A stretch of 64,000 nt of DNA, taken from the NCBI GenBank assembly GCA_017405875.1, contig JAFQZM010000025.1:62001-126000 (forward strand), written 5' to 3'. Of this stretch, positions 34,271 to 42,878 are shown one piece after another. Origin of the DNA: a bacterium. GTDB taxonomy: Bacteria; UBP6; UBA1177. The translations under genes and the position numbers were made by a program. Positions within the stretch are counted from its first letter, which is position 1, and each line of letters starts with the position of its first letter. The notes below the pieces were generated by a model, which saw only the letters and a program-made list of their open reading frames with translations, searched no databases and had not been told where the DNA came from.

Positions 34271-35653
34271 ATGAAGTTCCGGGAATCAGAAACTCTTGAG
34301 TTCAAAAAAACAACAGTTCAGTTGAAAGAAGCTGTTATTTCCATCTGCGCTATGCTGAACAAACACAATGTCGGGACTGTCTATTTTGGAATCAAAGACG
34401 ACGGTTCCGTATTCGGTCAGGATATAGGAAAAAAAACAGTTTCCGACATATCGCATGAATTTAGAAACAACCTGAAACCGACTCCCAATATTTCGATAAC
34501 ACCCGAAATTATAGATAAAAAAAATGTAATAAAGTTGTTTGCGACAGGTGACGACACTCCATATTCCGCCTATGGACGCTACTACATAAGAGTTCATGAT
34601 TCAGATGTTTTCATGGATTCCAAACTTTTGTGGAAATATTTCGAATCGAAGGATAAAACCTATTCCAAGTGGGAAGAAAAAATAACATCCTACAACATTG
34701 ATCATGTAAATGAAGATCTTTTGATTCAGTATATAAGAAGTGCTAACGATACAGGCAGATTGAACTATATTTACAGAAATCCTGAAGAGGCGTTGAGAAA
34801 ACTGAATCTTATAAATGAAGAAGGTTTTCTAAATAATGCCGGATATTTTTTGTTCGGGAACGACGGTCCCGTACTTTTGAAAGAAGTAATTTATCCGACA
34901 GACGAACGGAGCTCATTTACAGATTTGAAGCAATTCCGTGGAAATATTATCGAGTGCATCGGCGAAGGGCTGAAATATATACAGAACAACATTCACTATA
35001 TTTCCGAAATTGTCGGAGCAAAACGAGAGGAAACACCAGAAATACCGTCGGGAGCACTGCGCGAAATTGTTATAAATTCCTTTGCACACTGTCATTATCA
35101 GAAAGGTGACAGCAACGAAATCTCGATTACAAAATCAAATGTCAGGATTTATAATCCTGGCGGCATTCTGAACGATGCAAACCCGCTTGATTTCGCTTCC
35201 GGCAAAATAGGAAGCAAGATCAGAAACCCGCTTATTGCGACAGTTTTGTTCAAAAACGGAATGATTGACGCTTTTGGAACAGGTTTTGACAGAACATTCA
35301 GATTATGCGCAGAAAGCCGGGTAGATTATGAATATTTCAGTGATGAATACGGTTTTACCTTTCTATTCAAACGCAGGAATTATGATAAGATAAACGAGCA
35401 AAATGACAAGACAAATGACAAGATAAACAAGCAGAACGATAAGATAAAATCTTCAAAGACGGCTAAAGCATCAAATCTTGACGATAAAATCATGCTGATA
35501 ATTTCAGAGGACAGCAACATAACTATTCCGAAAATTGCCGAGCGCGTCCAAAAATCTGAAGCAACAGTTTACCGCCACATAGAGAAACTTGTTTCAGATG
35601 GAAAGATAGAACGTATCGGTTCAAGGAAAAGCGGTTTTTGGAAAGTATTTTGA
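34271..35653 (+). CDS. AlbA_2 / HATPase-like regulator with C-terminal winged helix
   Basis: A 460-residue cytoplasmic protein of the COG2865 type. The N-terminal AlbA_2 (Schlafen-like) domain is at about 1-120: RESETLEFKKT, ICAMLNKHNVGTVYFGIKDDG, YYIRVHDSD. A HATPase_c_4-like region follows at about 180-370 (IPSGALREIVINSFAHCHY, VRIYNPGGILND, GSKIRNPLIATVLFKNGMIDAFGTGFDR). A linker of DKIN/NDKI repeats (372-393) leads to a winged helix (IPKIAERVQKSEATVYRHIEKLVSDGKIERIGSRKSGFW). The gene is more A+T-rich than its neighbours, suggesting transfer. Self-repression through the iterons is a plausible inference. Confidence 0.88.
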   Translation: MKFRESETLEFKKTTVQLKEAVISICAMLNKHNVGTVYFGIKDDGSVFGQDIGKKTVSDISHEFRNNLKPTPNISITPEIIDKKNVIKLFATGDDTPYSAYGRYYIRVHDSDVFMDSKLLWKYFESKDKTYSKWEEKITSYNIDHVNEDLLIQYIRSANDTGRLNYIYRNPEEALRKLNLINEEGFLNNAGYFLFGNDGPVLLKEVIYPTDERSSFTDLKQFRGNIIECIGEGLKYIQNNIHYISEIVGAKREETPEIPSGALREIVINSFAHCHYQKGDSNEISITKSNVRIYNPGGILNDANPLDFASGKIGSKIRNPLIATVLFKNGMIDAFGTGFDRTFRLCAESRVDYEYFSDEYGFTFLFKRRNYDKINEQNDKTNDKINKQNDKIKSSKTAKASNLDDKIMLIISEDSNITIPKIAERVQKSEATVYRHIEKLVSDGKIERIGSRKSGFWKVF

Positions 35654-35671
35654 TTGTCAGAACCATTAATT

Positions 35672-35699
35672 TTACTTTTCCGTTACTTTTCCATAAAAT
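35672..35699 (+). promoter_or_regulatory. Promoter of the 35736 lipoprotein gene
   Basis: TTACTT (35672-35677), 16 bases, TAAAAT (35694-35699). The spacer TTCCGTTACTTTTCC is almost the same as that at 36954, marking a shared ancestry of the two upstream regions. Confidence 0.6.
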
Positions 35700-35735
35700 T
35701 CCGAGTTTTTGAATTTTTACAAGGAGACAAAAAAA

Positions 35736-36833
35736 ATGAAAAAACTACTATTAATTTCAGCTGTTTTAGCAGCGATGTTTTTTATGGTTTCGTGTGAAAA
35801 CAAGTTAACTTCCGTAAGCACGCACGATGTGGACGACAATACTGCTGATTCCGGAAAAACAGGAAAAGAAGGCGGCGAATGCTACGAGGACAAAAGCTGT
35901 GATGAAGGTCTGAGCTGTGAGGAGGAACGCAATTTATGCGTAAAAAATGAAGATGCCGGCGATGATTCAGACAGCCTTACTGATACGGATGATGACAATG
36001 ATCATGGCGAAACTACTGCTGAAACATGTGCTGAAATTTATCAGTGTGTGGCAGACTGCGGTCAGAACAGCGAATGCCAAAAGAAATGCTATGACAATGG
36101 TACTGCTGAAGCTCAGGAAACATTTACGACAATGTACAACTGCTGGATGGATAATTGTCAGAATGAACAGACAACTGGAGAATTCACTAATTGTATCGTA
36201 AAAAACTGCTGTGATGAAACCGCAGCCTGCGGTATTGTCGGTCCTTCATGTGAGATTTATAGCGGCCCCTATGCAAATCCTTACGGCACCGCGCAGATCA
36301 ATATTGCGAACAACTATATTGTATCGGAAGCTGACAACCCTGATGTTACCAAGATTGAGATGGGCTCGTTCATTACAGGCAACATCGGACACAGCCCGAT
36401 AGAAAATCCCGACGCAGTACACAGCTATTACTACAGTATGCTTTACACTACTGAGCAGGGCGAAACCTTTATACGGACAATTCAGTTTTTCACCAATGAA
36501 AATGGTGTGGAGGTCTTTAACCCGTTCGTAATTGCACTTACAAATATCAGTGCAACTGCAGGAAGCAACCATTATGGTATTGTTGGTTCGTATAACCCTA
36601 CAGGTCTGATTATGATTGTCGATGCGGATATAACCGACAACGATCTGGACATTTCCTGCTACCACGCATTTTCGGAAGGCGAACTTGACATTCAGAATAT
36701 AGTTCCGTCGGCAGGTTCCGAAGGTGCTCTTGCAGTTTCAGGCACAATCGACCTTTACAGCCCGAAAAACTATGCTTATTCTCTTGGCGATATTTCCGCT
36801 CAGCTTGACGTACCGGTTTGCAACCCGCAATAA
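35736..36833 (+). CDS. Cysteine-rich lipoprotein of unknown function
   Basis: A 365-residue lipoprotein with lipobox Cys 20 (MKKLLLISAVLAAMFFMVSC). After a short polar stretch it carries GGECYEDKSCDEGLSCEEERNLC, the same four-cysteine motif found at the start of the giant lipoprotein. An Asp/Thr linker follows. A cysteine-rich helical segment (CAEIYQCVADCGQNSECQKKC to CCDETAACG) is at about 100-165 and a cysteine-poor beta domain at about 170-365 ends VPVCNPQ. ATG 35736 is preceded by AAGGAG; the ORF's earlier start at 35709 would displace the lipobox. A fragment related to its C-terminus lies downstream. Confidence 0.8.
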   Translation: MKKLLLISAVLAAMFFMVSCENKLTSVSTHDVDDNTADSGKTGKEGGECYEDKSCDEGLSCEEERNLCVKNEDAGDDSDSLTDTDDDNDHGETTAETCAEIYQCVADCGQNSECQKKCYDNGTAEAQETFTTMYNCWMDNCQNEQTTGEFTNCIVKNCCDETAACGIVGPSCEIYSGPYANPYGTAQINIANNYIVSEADNPDVTKIEMGSFITGNIGHSPIENPDAVHSYYYSMLYTTEQGETFIRTIQFFTNENGVEVFNPFVIALTNISATAGSNHYGIVGSYNPTGLIMIVDADITDNDLDISCYHAFSEGELDIQNIVPSAGSEGALAVSGTIDLYSPKNYAYSLGDISAQLDVPVCNPQ

Positions 36834-36887
36834 ATAAACGGGAACTCTTTTTTCGCATCGTTCTTTTAATTTTCAACGGAGAAAGTC

Positions 36888-36929
36888 ATTTCCAACCAGC
36901 TCGGCATACAGGTTTGTGCCCCGCAATAA
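36888..36929 (+). pseudogene. Remnant of a paralogous lipoprotein C-terminus
   Basis: In frame this reads ISNQLGIQVCAPQ and then TAA, matching the end of the preceding gene, ISAQLDVPVCNPQ and TAA (36792-36833), at nine of thirteen residues. Nothing upstream forms an open frame. It is best explained as the last piece of a deleted second copy. The rest of the 295-base gap holds the promoter of the next gene, four CAACT pentamers (37021-37040) and nothing else I can name. Confidence 0.65.
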
Positions 36930-36947
36930 TTGATAAAACCCCAAATT

Positions 36948-36975
36948 TTGCTTTTCCGTCACTTTTCCCTAAAAT
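36948..36975 (+). promoter_or_regulatory. Promoter of the 37129 lipoprotein gene
   Basis: TTGCTT (36948-36953), 16 bases, TAAAAT (36970-36975), followed by CCCCGCG, a T-run and TTGATTT. The leader is about 145 bases long. Confidence 0.65.
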
Positions 36976-37128
36976 CCCCGCGTTTTTTTGTTGATTTAGT
37001 TTTTGAGGGCGCAGTGACGGCAACTCAACTCAACTCAACTTTATCAACAAAGCGTACCCCGTTTTTACCCAAGTCAAGTTTTTTCTTCAATATTTTTACA
37101 ACTTTATCAACTTCTTAAGGAGAGAATT

Positions 37129-39342
37129 ATGAAAAAATTCCTTGTTTCTTTTGCTCTTTTTGCCGCTTTGATTTTTGTCGTAAGCTGCGGCGGAAGCAGC
37201 AAAAAAGACAACAAAGAAAATGAACCTGTTGACGACACCGACGTTGTAGAAACTGACAGCGACACCGAGCCAACGGAAGAACCAACAACTGAGCCGACCA
37301 CAGAGCCGACAACTGAGCCGACCACAGAGCCGACTACTGAACCGACTACCGAACCGACAACTGAACCGACTACTGAGCCGACTACCGAACCGACAACTGA
37401 ACCGACTACTGAGCCGACTACCGAACCGACAACTGAACCGACTACCGAGCCGACTGAGCCGACCGGCCCTACTGCCGAAGAGATCTGCACCACGGCCGGC
37501 GGAACATGGAATTCCGAAACTGAGACCTGCACAAAAACCGCAACCTGCACTGATCTGCCTGAACACGCTGAGTGGAACGGAGACGAATCCTACACTCAGA
37601 CTTATACTGACAGTGCATGGAGTGCTGAAACAGCCGCAGAACACAACGAAACAGAAGGCACATGCCATTTCAAGTGCATTGCAGGATACTTCTGGAACGA
37701 CACCGAATGCAGAAAACCGCTTTCTCTCGGCAACATCTGCACAGGTCAGACAAAATGTTACAATGCTTCCGCAAAACTTGAAACATGTCCTGCGGAAGAA
37801 GCTGCTTTTTTCGGTCAGGATCCGCAATACACAGATAAATGCAACGCTCAGAATTTGAGTCTTGAAACACCTGTTGCCGGGCAGAATGTCGTTTTTGACC
37901 ACAACACAGGGCTGATGTGGCAGCAGGCAACGCCAGACAGCACTTACAATTGGGAAGATGCTGTAAATTATTGTGACGGCTTGGAGTATGCCGGATATTC
38001 CGATTGGAGACTGCCCGATTCTAAAGAGCTTTTGAGCATTCTGGACAACGGCAAATCAAATCCTGCCGTAGATACAACAAAATTCCCGAACATGCCGACA
38101 GGAGAGTCTAATTTATGGACAAGCCGTGAATATGCCGAAGACTCAACCAAGGCTCGCGCTTTATTCCCGAATTACGGCTGGATAAGGAACAGAGCGAAAA
38201 CAGAATCCTCCAACATAATGTGTGTACGTGGAAACGGTTTTCCGGTCTCCTCATTCACCATCCGGACGATAGCCGGTCAAGATGTGGTCACAGACTCAAC
38301 GACAGGGCTGATGTGGAGATACAGCTACTGGTCTGACGTCAATTGGACTGCCGCACTGGAATCATGCGAAACTACGAATTACGCAGGATATTCGGACTGG
38401 CGACTGCCGAACAAGAATGAACTTGCTTCTCTGCTCAATTTCGACAAATCAGGCAAACCGTATTCCGATTTTCCGGATATGCCAAGCAGCAGATTCTGGG
38501 CTTCCACTTCCGTTTTCGACGCCGCATGGGATGTGCGTTTCGATAGCGGCACTATCTATTATGACAGCAAGACGAGTAGCTACAATGTCCGCTGCGTAAG
38601 AAACGCTTCTGACGAACCGACTGCCGAAGAAAAGTGTACGGCACTTGGCGGGATATGGGATCCTGAAGCTGAAACCTGCACCAAGATCTCAAATTGTATA
38701 GGTTTACTGCCCGAATACGCCGAATGGAACGACGACGGCAAAGACGGCAAGTACACTCAGACTTACAATTACACCGAAAATGCATGGAGTGCGGGAATCG
38801 CTAAAGAATACAGCGAAGAAGCCGGAATCTGCCATTTCAAATGCGAAAGCGGCTATTTATGGAACGGCACCGAATGTGCACTTCTTCCAGTGTGCAGTTC
38901 AACTTCTTCGACTCCCTGCAAAGACTCTGAGGGTGTGCTTATCTGGTCATCAAAGGCACCGAGTATGATGAATTTAAGCGATGCCGATTCACACTGCGAC
39001 GGTCTCACAGAAGGCGGTCTCTCGGATTGGCACCTGCCTACAATCAGCGAGCTCAGGACACTTATTCAAAATTGTGAATACACAGCAACAAACGGTTCCT
39101 GCGGTGTTAAAGACAGTTGTCTTTCATCAGGCAGTTGCTGGAATACCACCTGTTCCATCTGTACAGCAAATTCAACAGAGGGATATTACAGCAAGTTCAG
39201 TGATACAGGCTGGTTTTGGTCTTCATCCGAAACATCGGATATTACAAATTATGCATGGCGCATAAATTTCGATTTTGCCTCCGTTGCCGAAGGCAGTAAT
39301 ACTGGAGAACTTTATGTCAGATGCGTAAGAGCCAATAACTGA
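37129..39342 (+). CDS. DUF1566 lipoprotein with TTEP linker
   Basis: A 737-residue lipoprotein (lipobox Cys 20). Fourteen TTEP units form an extended linker at about 53-108. Then come a W/C module (CTDLPEHAEWNGDESYTQTYTDSAW... CHFKCIAGYFW), a cysteine-containing FFGQDPQY segment, and a pair of DUF1566 domains (TGLMWQQATPDSTYNWEDAVNYC... SDWRLPD... CVRGN and TGLMWRYS... SDWRLPN... CVRNA). A second W/C module and a divergent DUF1566 domain (DWHLPTISELRTLIQNC... VRCVRAN) complete it. Each module type also occurs in the giant lipoprotein, so this is a smaller relative. Function unknown; the DUF1566 fold relates to C-type-lectin-like FGE domains and ligand binding is inference. Confidence 0.88.
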   Translation: MKKFLVSFALFAALIFVVSCGGSSKKDNKENEPVDDTDVVETDSDTEPTEEPTTEPTTEPTTEPTTEPTTEPTTEPTTEPTTEPTTEPTTEPTTEPTTEPTTEPTTEPTEPTGPTAEEICTTAGGTWNSETETCTKTATCTDLPEHAEWNGDESYTQTYTDSAWSAETAAEHNETEGTCHFKCIAGYFWNDTECRKPLSLGNICTGQTKCYNASAKLETCPAEEAAFFGQDPQYTDKCNAQNLSLETPVAGQNVVFDHNTGLMWQQATPDSTYNWEDAVNYCDGLEYAGYSDWRLPDSKELLSILDNGKSNPAVDTTKFPNMPTGESNLWTSREYAEDSTKARALFPNYGWIRNRAKTESSNIMCVRGNGFPVSSFTIRTIAGQDVVTDSTTGLMWRYSYWSDVNWTAALESCETTNYAGYSDWRLPNKNELASLLNFDKSGKPYSDFPDMPSSRFWASTSVFDAAWDVRFDSGTIYYDSKTSSYNVRCVRNASDEPTAEEKCTALGGIWDPEAETCTKISNCIGLLPEYAEWNDDGKDGKYTQTYNYTENAWSAGIAKEYSEEAGICHFKCESGYLWNGTECALLPVCSSTSSTPCKDSEGVLIWSSKAPSMMNLSDADSHCDGLTEGGLSDWHLPTISELRTLIQNCEYTATNGSCGVKDSCLSSGSCWNTTCSICTANSTEGYYSKFSDTGWFWSSSETSDITNYAWRINFDFASVAEGSNTGELYVRCVRANN
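37285..37452 (+). repeat. Fourteen 12-bp tandem repeats encoding TTEP
   Basis: Fourteen exact TTEP codon quartets. Units 5 to 13 (37333-37440) form three near-identical 36-bp blocks in which ACT/ACC/ACA and GAA/GAG alternate in the same order, so the array expanded by blocks rather than single units. Copy number is likely variable between strains. Confidence 0.93.
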
Positions 39343-39375
39343 TCCAAAATAAAATCACAAATCAGAATCTTAATT

Positions 39376-40293
39376 TTATGATTCACTGACATCTATAAAA
39401 GGGAATCTCTTTTTTGCCATATTAAAACTTGTTTTGAAGTTATCGGGAATGCAGAATTCGGTTTCACCTTCTTTGGCAAGACGTGAAATTGCTTCTGCAA
39501 CAACGACCTGAAACAGATTCGCCGGGTAAATTTCGGGAACATCGCTGCTTTGCGGCAGGCCTACCCTGATCACCGGAATTTCAAGTTTCATCGCGGCAAG
39601 AAAAAGCGTCACCGTTCTTTCAAGAACCGTTTCAATGCTGTGCATTTGAACGATTCCCGATGAAATTTCCCGCTCGACAGGCGTATTTTTAAGCGGCACA
39701 AAAGGATAGATCCTTATAAAATCTGGGCGCAGAATCGAAAGTGCGCCGCATGAAATTTTGACATCTTCATCAGTTTCATAAGGAAAGCCCGTCATAAACT
39801 GCAGACCGACCGAAATTCCGGCATTTTTCAGGAGTCTGACCGCATTTTCAACACATTCAGCCGTGTGTCCGCGCTTCATTTTTTCAAGAAGGCTTTCCGA
39901 CATGCTCTGAACTCCGAGTTCTACGACCTCAAAATGGTTGTTTTTCAGTATTCCGGTGCGTTCTTCATCGATTTCATCAGGTCTTGTCGAGCAGCGGAGA
40001 GCATCGACCGAGCCGTTTTCGACAAATTCGACACCTTTTCTGATGTAGTTCATCATTTTTTCATGCGAAAGAGCGGTGAAGGTGCCGCCGTAGAAAGAAA
40101 TTTCTCTTCTTTCGCGCGGTTTTGACCACGAAAGATAGCTGTTTACCGCTTTTTCGACATCTTCAAGCGTCGGCTCGGTGACTCCGGTCACATCGCGCTG
40201 GTTGCAGAAAGCGCACTGCCTTTTGCAGCCTAAATGCGGGATAAACACCGGAATTATCAGAGGTTTCTGTGTTGCGGCAACAAACTTGAACAT
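39376..40293 (-). CDS. Radical SAM protein, Elp3-like N-terminal class
   Basis: A 305-residue iron-sulfur enzyme. The cluster motif is CKRQCAFC (Cys 23, 27, 30), preceded by IIPVFIPHLG. It is followed by SFYGGTFTALS, STRPDEIDEE, VELGVQSMSESLLEKMKRGH, and GLQFMTGFPYETDED, the pattern shared by Elp3 and coproporphyrinogen-oxidase-like radical SAM proteins. There is no acetyltransferase or TRAM domain, and the C-terminus is a short unique region. Its ATG begins one base after the stop of the secreted hydrolase gene. Substrate unknown; tRNA modification is one possibility. Confidence 0.85.
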   Translation of the reverse strand: MFKFVAATQKPLIIPVFIPHLGCKRQCAFCNQRDVTGVTEPTLEDVEKAVNSYLSWSKPRERREISFYGGTFTALSHEKMMNYIRKGVEFVENGSVDALRCSTRPDEIDEERTGILKNNHFEVVELGVQSMSESLLEKMKRGHTAECVENAVRLLKNAGISVGLQFMTGFPYETDEDVKISCGALSILRPDFIRIYPFVPLKNTPVEREISSGIVQMHSIETVLERTVTLFLAAMKLEIPVIRVGLPQSSDVPEIYPANLFQVVVAEAISRLAKEGETEFCIPDNFKTSFNMAKKRFPFIDVSES

Positions 40294-40294
40294 C

Positions 40295-41395
40295 TTAGAA
40301 TTCGAATGTCGCTTTCAGAGCGGCGTGATCGGAAGAACCTAAAGAATAGGTGCTCGGCGCGTCTTTTACGACTTCGGCAGAGCCTGTTTTGTACGAACCG
40401 AGAGAACTTTTTACCCAGAAAATATGGTCGATTGCGATTGCTTCGCCGCGGTATGAGTAAGTCGCCTGATTTTTTGAAGAAAGTTCGTCCGCGACTCTAA
40501 GAAACGAGGATTCCTGTTCAAAAGGTTCCAGAGTGTCGCTTCCCGGCTGGTCGTTGAGATCGCCGCCCATAACGATAAGCGCATCGGGATATTTTTCAGC
40601 AGTTTTTTTGAGTATTTTTGCAGCCGCAGCAGCTTCGGCAAGGCGTCTCGGAGCATCGTCGTCGGCTTTTGACTTGAAGTGAGCCGAAAAAACTATGATT
40701 TTGCGGCATCCGAGTTTGATGTGTGTTTCAAGAAAAGCGCGTGAAAACGTGGTCTTGCCGCCATCGCATCCGGCACATTCGATCGATTCGGTGTGCTTGT
40801 TTTTATAGGTAATCTCACCTTTTGTCATAACTCCGATATCAACAGAAGAGGGCGTTCCTTTTTCGCCCAGGAAAAATTCATCGTAAGCACCTGATTTTTC
40901 AAATAAATCTTTAAGACACGACTCTTTTTCGACTTCCTGCAGGAGAATTATGTCAGCACCGATTTTTTTCACTGAATCGGCAAGATCTTTGACCTTGCTG
41001 TTATATTCCGAATTGCTCGGAACACTTTCGAAATCGGAGCTTGAACAGTAGCCGGAATCGCAGATTTTATCAAAAAAGAGATGCGTATTGTAAGTACCTA
41101 TAATTACAGAATTTATCTTTTCGGCATCCGCGGCTTGGCAGGGATCTTCCGGCTCTGTCGGATCGGTTGGCTCCGTTGGTTCGACTGTCGGTTCATCAGA
41201 CTCTGTCGGATCGGTCGGTTCCGTCTGGTCAGTCGGATCAGTCGGCTCTGTCGGATCGACTGTCGGTTCGGTTGGTTCAGTCGTATCGGTCGGATCGACG
41301 GCATCGGTATTTTCCGTGTTTTCATAGGTTTCTTCACAAGCCGCAAAACACAAAACAAACACCGAAAACGCCAGCACCACAAAAATTTTTACCAT
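40295..41395 (-). CDS. Endonuclease/exonuclease/phosphatase-family lipoprotein
   Basis: A 366-residue lipoprotein, MVKIFVVLAFSVFVLCFAAC, with Cys 20. A TEPTDPT linker follows (about 30-85), then an EEP (DNase I-like) domain: IGTYNTHLFF, DIILLQEVEKESC with the catalytic Glu, RKIIVFSAHFKS, IVMGGDLNDQPGS and SSDHAALKATFEF. It may hydrolyse extracellular DNA or phosphoesters. Six cysteines in the domain suggest disulfides, fitting export. The ATG at 41395 puts the lipobox at 20 as in the other lipoproteins; GTG 41416, overlapping the purB end, is an alternative. It lies between purB and the radical SAM gene. Confidence 0.85.
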   Translation of the reverse strand: MVKIFVVLAFSVFVLCFAACEETYENTENTDAVDPTDTTEPTEPTVDPTEPTDPTDQTEPTDPTESDEPTVEPTEPTDPTEPEDPCQAADAEKINSVIIGTYNTHLFFDKICDSGYCSSSDFESVPSNSEYNSKVKDLADSVKKIGADIILLQEVEKESCLKDLFEKSGAYDEFFLGEKGTPSSVDIGVMTKGEITYKNKHTESIECAGCDGGKTTFSRAFLETHIKLGCRKIIVFSAHFKSKADDDAPRRLAEAAAAAKILKKTAEKYPDALIVMGGDLNDQPGSDTLEPFEQESSFLRVADELSSKNQATYSYRGEAIAIDHIFWVKSSLGSYKTGSAEVVKDAPSTYSLGSSDHAALKATFEF

Positions 41396-41408
41396 TGAAA
41401 ACAAGCAC

Positions 41409-42788
41409 TTATTCACTTTTACCACCCAATCTTGCAAAGTATTCGTCAACAAGTTTTTCGGCAATTCCGAGGTAAGTCGAAGGAGTGAGTTTTTTGAGTT
41501 TTTCTTTGACATCAGCGGGAACTTTTTCAAGCGAATCGATGAATTCATCAAGCGCTTTCCTCTCGATTTTTTTGCCGCGGGTAAGCCCTTTCAGCTTTTC
41601 GTAAGGATTTTCTTCGCCGTAAACTCTCATGACGGTCTGCACCGGCTCAGCCAGAAGTTCGAGATTTTCTTCAAGATCTTCGGCAATTTTCGGATAGTTG
41701 ACTTCTATTTTCGACAAACCTTTCTTGCAGTTTTTAAGGCTTATCAGAATGTAGCCGAAAATTATGCCGATATTTCTCAGAACAGTCGAATCGGTAAGGT
41801 CACGCTGAAGCCTCGAATTGAGAAGTTTCGTGCTCAAATGCTCCATGAGAGAAATCGCAACGCCCGAATTTCCTTCGCTGTTTTCGAAATCTATCGGGTT
41901 GATTTTGTGCGGCATCGTGGATGAGCCGACCTCTCCTTCCTTCGGTTTCTGCTTGAAATATGCAAGCGAAATGTATGTCCAGATGTCTCTATCCATGTCG
42001 ATGAGAGTTGAACAAATTCTGATAAGTGCGTGGAAAATCTCGGAAATATAGTGATAATTGTTGATCTGCGTAGTCCAGATGAGCGGTTTTGCACCAAGAG
42101 AATTCGAAATAAAATCTTCCGCCGCTCTCAGCCAGTCAACATCTGGTTTTGCCGCAACGTGAGCATTCCAGTTGCCTGTCGCACCGCTGAATTTGCACTC
42201 GACTTCAATTTTTTCGAGAATGTCAAGTTCGCGTCTGAAGCGTGCCGCGAAATTTATGAATTCCTTGCCGACAGTGGTCGGAGTCGCAGGCTGGCCGTGA
42301 GTACGCGACATCATAGGAACAGCTTTGTTGTTACAAGCTAAAGTTTCAATCTTTTCAAGCACTTCTCTCAACGTATCGCAGACGATTTTCTTTCCTTTTT
42401 TGATCATCAGAGCGTAGGAAGTGTTGTTGATGTCTTCCGAAGTGCAGCAGAAGTGGACCCACTCTTTCAAATGTCCCAGACCGCGGTTTTCAAGCTGATC
42501 CTTGACGTAGTATTCAACCGATTTCACATCGTGGTTCGTCACCGATTCGAACTTTTTGACCATAAGTCCGCTTTCGGTGTTAAAACCCGTGTAGATCGCG
42601 TCGATCGCATCGATCACACCCTGCGGAGCCTCGTCGAAACCGAGCTTTGAAAGTATGAATTTCAGCCATTCGACTTCGACAAAAACACGGTGCTTTATAA
42701 GACCGTATTCTGAAAAAATATCCCTGAGTTCGTCGGTATGCTTTGCATAACGTCCGTCAACTACCGAAATCGCGTTCAAATTGTCCAT
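41409..42788 (-). CDS. purB: Adenylosuccinate lyase
   Basis: Cleaves SAICAR and adenylosuccinate in purine synthesis. The 459 residues belong to the longer, E. coli-like PurB subfamily: MDNLNAISVVDGRYAKHTDELRDIFSEYGLIKHRV, FCCTSEDINNTSYAL, MSRTHGQPATPTTVGKE, GATGNWNAH, and the fumarase/aspartase signature GSSTMPHKINPIDFENSEGN. The ATG at 42788 has GGAGGG upstream and is selected over an earlier in-frame codon that lies within the promoter. It is the first gene of purB, EEP hydrolase, radical SAM. Confidence 0.97.
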   Translation of the reverse strand: MDNLNAISVVDGRYAKHTDELRDIFSEYGLIKHRVFVEVEWLKFILSKLGFDEAPQGVIDAIDAIYTGFNTESGLMVKKFESVTNHDVKSVEYYVKDQLENRGLGHLKEWVHFCCTSEDINNTSYALMIKKGKKIVCDTLREVLEKIETLACNNKAVPMMSRTHGQPATPTTVGKEFINFAARFRRELDILEKIEVECKFSGATGNWNAHVAAKPDVDWLRAAEDFISNSLGAKPLIWTTQINNYHYISEIFHALIRICSTLIDMDRDIWTYISLAYFKQKPKEGEVGSSTMPHKINPIDFENSEGNSGVAISLMEHLSTKLLNSRLQRDLTDSTVLRNIGIIFGYILISLKNCKKGLSKIEVNYPKIAEDLEENLELLAEPVQTVMRVYGEENPYEKLKGLTRGKKIERKALDEFIDSLEKVPADVKEKLKKLTPSTYLGIAEKLVDEYFARLGGKSE

Positions 42789-42817
42789 TTTACCCTCCGA
42801 AAGACAAATTTCGCGGA

Positions 42818-42845
42818 AGTATAGTTTTGAACAGCAATTTTTCAA
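42818..42845 (-). promoter_or_regulatory. Promoter of purB
   Basis: TTGAAA (42840-42845), 16 bases, TATACT (42818-42823) on the minus strand, followed by TCCGCG. Only about 20 bases of leader precede the ribosome site. Confidence 0.65.
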
Positions 42846-42878
42846 TATTTATAGGAGTGAAAATTATCATATTAAAAA

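Noticed and set aside
37096-37902. Minus-strand frame of 268 codons rich in SRFSCRFGSR repeats
   Set aside because: It is the antisense reading of the TTEP repeat array and the following lipoprotein codons; no ribosome site or plausible fold.
33236-39342. Insertion sequence or transposon in the lipoprotein island
   Set aside because: No transposase, inverted repeats or target duplications could be seen; the repeats are explained by duplicated promoters and gene ends.
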